A DNA stretch of 64,000 bases from Mesostigma viride (taxonomy: Eukaryota; Streptophyta; Mesostigmatophyceae; Mesostigmatales; Mesostigmataceae), in assembly GCA_009746045.1 (NCBI GenBank), contig RPFO01001963.1:41066-105065 (forward strand), given 5' to 3'. Below, one piece after another: positions 62,429 through 64,000 of the stretch. The notes beneath the pieces are model-generated. The model was given only the letters and a program-made list of their open reading frames with translations. It was not told where the DNA came from and did no database searches. Position 1 is the first letter of the stretch. The number at the start of each line of letters is the position of its first letter. The position numbers and the translations under genes are program-made.

Positions 62429-62599
62429 ATGGACTACTTTCGAGACCCTAGCATCACAGCTAATCCGTTTAACAGGTTGAAGTTGATTTTTGACATTCCT
62501 GAAATGGCAGATTCTGGTCTGTCCATGACAATGCCAGCTAGACGAGCATTGCCCCTTCTCCCCACCTTCAAGTATCCGCTACCAAACTCTAAAAAATAA
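62429..62599 (+). CDS. PLV-2 conserved 56-aa protein after the MCP
   Basis: MDYFRDPSITANPFNRLKLI..., ending YPLPNSKK. Same length and position as in PLV-1. AAATATATACG lies upstream. Intact. Confidence 0.75.
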   Translation: MDYFRDPSITANPFNRLKLIFDIPEMADSGLSMTMPARRALPLLPTFKYPLPNSKK

Positions 62600-62625
62600 T
62601 GTGACGATGATATTATATTAGCTCC

Positions 62626-64000
62626 ATGTCGTTTGATTATGGTATTTGTCCTGCTTTGATTCGCAAGAAGCGCAAACCGGCAAGGACAGCGCCGTCAATC
62701 ACGTTAACAACTACACACGGACTGTATCCTAGCGCGGTACCGATTACAATGACAGCAGCATTCAGCGAAACAGTCACCGGGTTCACCTTGGGTGATATCG
62801 TTGTCATAAATGGTACTGCATCTGGTTTAACGGGTAGCGGCGCCTCTTACACATTCTCTGTGACTCCAGCTGTAGCTTATTCACTGACAACAGTCACTGT
62901 TGGAGGGAACGCAGCAAGCAGCGTGCTAGGAACCGGCAACACCGCAGCAACTCCGTTAGTCTTCACGTATTCGCCACCTCCAACGGTAACCCTCGCGACG
63001 ACCGCGGGCTTGACGCCATCCTCATCACCCGTGGACGTGACAGCCACGTTCAGCAGGTCGGTGACGGGGTTCGCGTTGGGCGACATCACCGTGACCAACG
63101 GGACCGCCGCCAACCTGACCGGAAGTGGGGCGTCGTACGCCTTCCAAGTGACGCCAACCATCGCCAATTCTACCACAAACGTTAGCGTTGGCGCGGGCTG
63201 TTGTGGACGCATCGACAGGGAACGCCAACGCGGCATCTAACACACTGTCGTTCACGTACTCGGCAAATCCGTCGGTGACTCTTGCGTCCGGAACTCCGAC
63301 GGGTGCTGTTTATCCGATCACGGCCACTTTTAGCACATCGGTCACGGTTCACGTGGGCGACATCGCCGTGACCAACGGAACCGTGTCCAACTTGCTGGGA
63401 AGCGGTGCCACGTACACATTCGATGTGACCACTACCATGTCGGACTTCACGACGACGGTAAGCGTGGGCGCGGGCGCCGTGACGGGCGCAACGTCAGGGC
63501 TTGGAAATGCATCATCCAACACGCTGTCATTCACGTACTATTACAACCCGGCAACAGACCCAGCTGTTTGCGTGGTACGACCCGTCAGACAGCGCCACGG
63601 TGTTCAGCGACGCGTCGGGCACAACCCAGCAAAACACGGCAGGAGGGAACGTGATGCGCGTGAAAGACAAGGGCCGAACGGGTACCACGTGACACAGGCC
63701 ACTTCCACCAAGTGCCCGACGCTGGATACGGCGGAGCTTAACTCGAAACGGTCCCTCCGCTTTATCAACTCGCGGTCTGGCTTGTTAGTCCGTGACAATT
63801 TCTGGAGCGGTGGGGTCAGTGCGAGTTCCTAGTCGCCAAACAGCTAACGACTGCAACGTATCCAGAAATAGGGGTTATACGGGTATTAGAGGTTATATGC
63901 TTGGATCGTCGACGGCAATGGTTATCTCATGTCTTATCAGTCAGAGTACAGACCGTTCTCCTATTCGCTCCCGGTAGTGTATACGAACCGTTCTCCTCTT
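62626..64000 (+). pseudogene. PLV-2 fibre-like Ig/lectin protein, several frameshifts, runs off the window
   Basis: ATG 62626 (MSFDYGICPALI). Ig-like repeats at about 62,690-62,960, 62,975-63,260 and 63,265-63,540. Frame changes near 63,205, 63,565, 63,690 and 63,815. Then a lectin-like part (LFAWYDPSDSATVF, ELNSKRSLRF) whose remainder continues past the edge. Host-attachment role inferred as for PLV-1. Confidence 0.72.

Larger units (their letters stand above)
47940..64000. mobile_element. PLV-2: second endogenous Polinton-like virus (right end outside the window)
   Basis: Gene order and orientation are the same as PLV-1 from primase-helicase to fibre. The left terminal region (about 47,940-48,600) has short duplicated motifs, two CTGGCATCTG(C/T)CAC sites shared with the PLV-1 ends, and a three-hairpin array. 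The exact left boundary cannot be fixed without the right end. Proteins are clearly homologous but diverged, so PLV-2 is a different lineage, not a recent duplicate. Several genes are frameshifted. Confidence 0.85.

Overview
The window looks like a nuclear contig of a eukaryotic alga, probably a green alga. The support is GC-rich split genes with GT-AG introns, non-LTR retrotransposons of two families, piggyBac-like TTAA elements, long simple-sequence satellites and a plant/green-algal type CCCTAAA(A) tract. The host assignment is inference. Two related endogenous double-stranded DNA viruses of the Polinton-like virus (PLV)/virophage-like kind are integrated in it, the first apparently complete.

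Layout. 1-3030: 3' part of a non-LTR retrotransposon with reverse transcriptase (RT) and restriction-like endonuclease (RLE). 3.2-7.56 kb: retroelement debris, including an internally deleted LINE copy. 8.5-16.25 kb (minus): a seven-exon host gene predicted to encode a 677-aa signalling protein with a metallo-beta-lactamase (MBL) fold, a degenerate receiver and a GAF domain; one intron carries a 1.3-kb tetranucleotide satellite. 16,499-34,440: PLV-1 (17.9 kb) with about 614-bp terminal inverted repeats (TIRs), starting about 250 bp upstream of that gene's ATG. 36.7-38.8 kb: a ZIP-family metal transporter gene (plus). 39.5-45.2 kb (minus): a decayed LINE split by a 1.75-kb insertion that contains a piggyBac-like element. 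45,981-47,888: a second TTAA-flanked element without a transposase. About 47,940 to the window end: PLV-2, cut by the window edge.

The PLVs share gene content and order. A minus-strand block holds the primase-helicase, tyrosine recombinase, AT-hook protein, packaging ATPase and a coiled-coil protein. It diverges across a 24-38 bp spacer from a plus-strand block: a large structural/adhesin-like protein, a C2H2 protein, a small protein, the penton, a Gly/Ala-rich amphipathic protein, the double-jelly-roll major capsid protein (MCP), a 56-aa protein and an Ig-repeat/lectin-like fibre. PLV-1 has two more genes before its right TIR. I see no protein-primed DNA polymerase B, retroviral-type integrase or capsid protease. 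Replication is probably by the primase-helicase on hairpin- and iteron-bearing ends, and integration by the tyrosine recombinase. Both copies carry single-base frameshifts (PLV-2 many more, plus a 428-bp insertion in the ATPase), so they are either decaying or come from a long-read assembly with residual indels.
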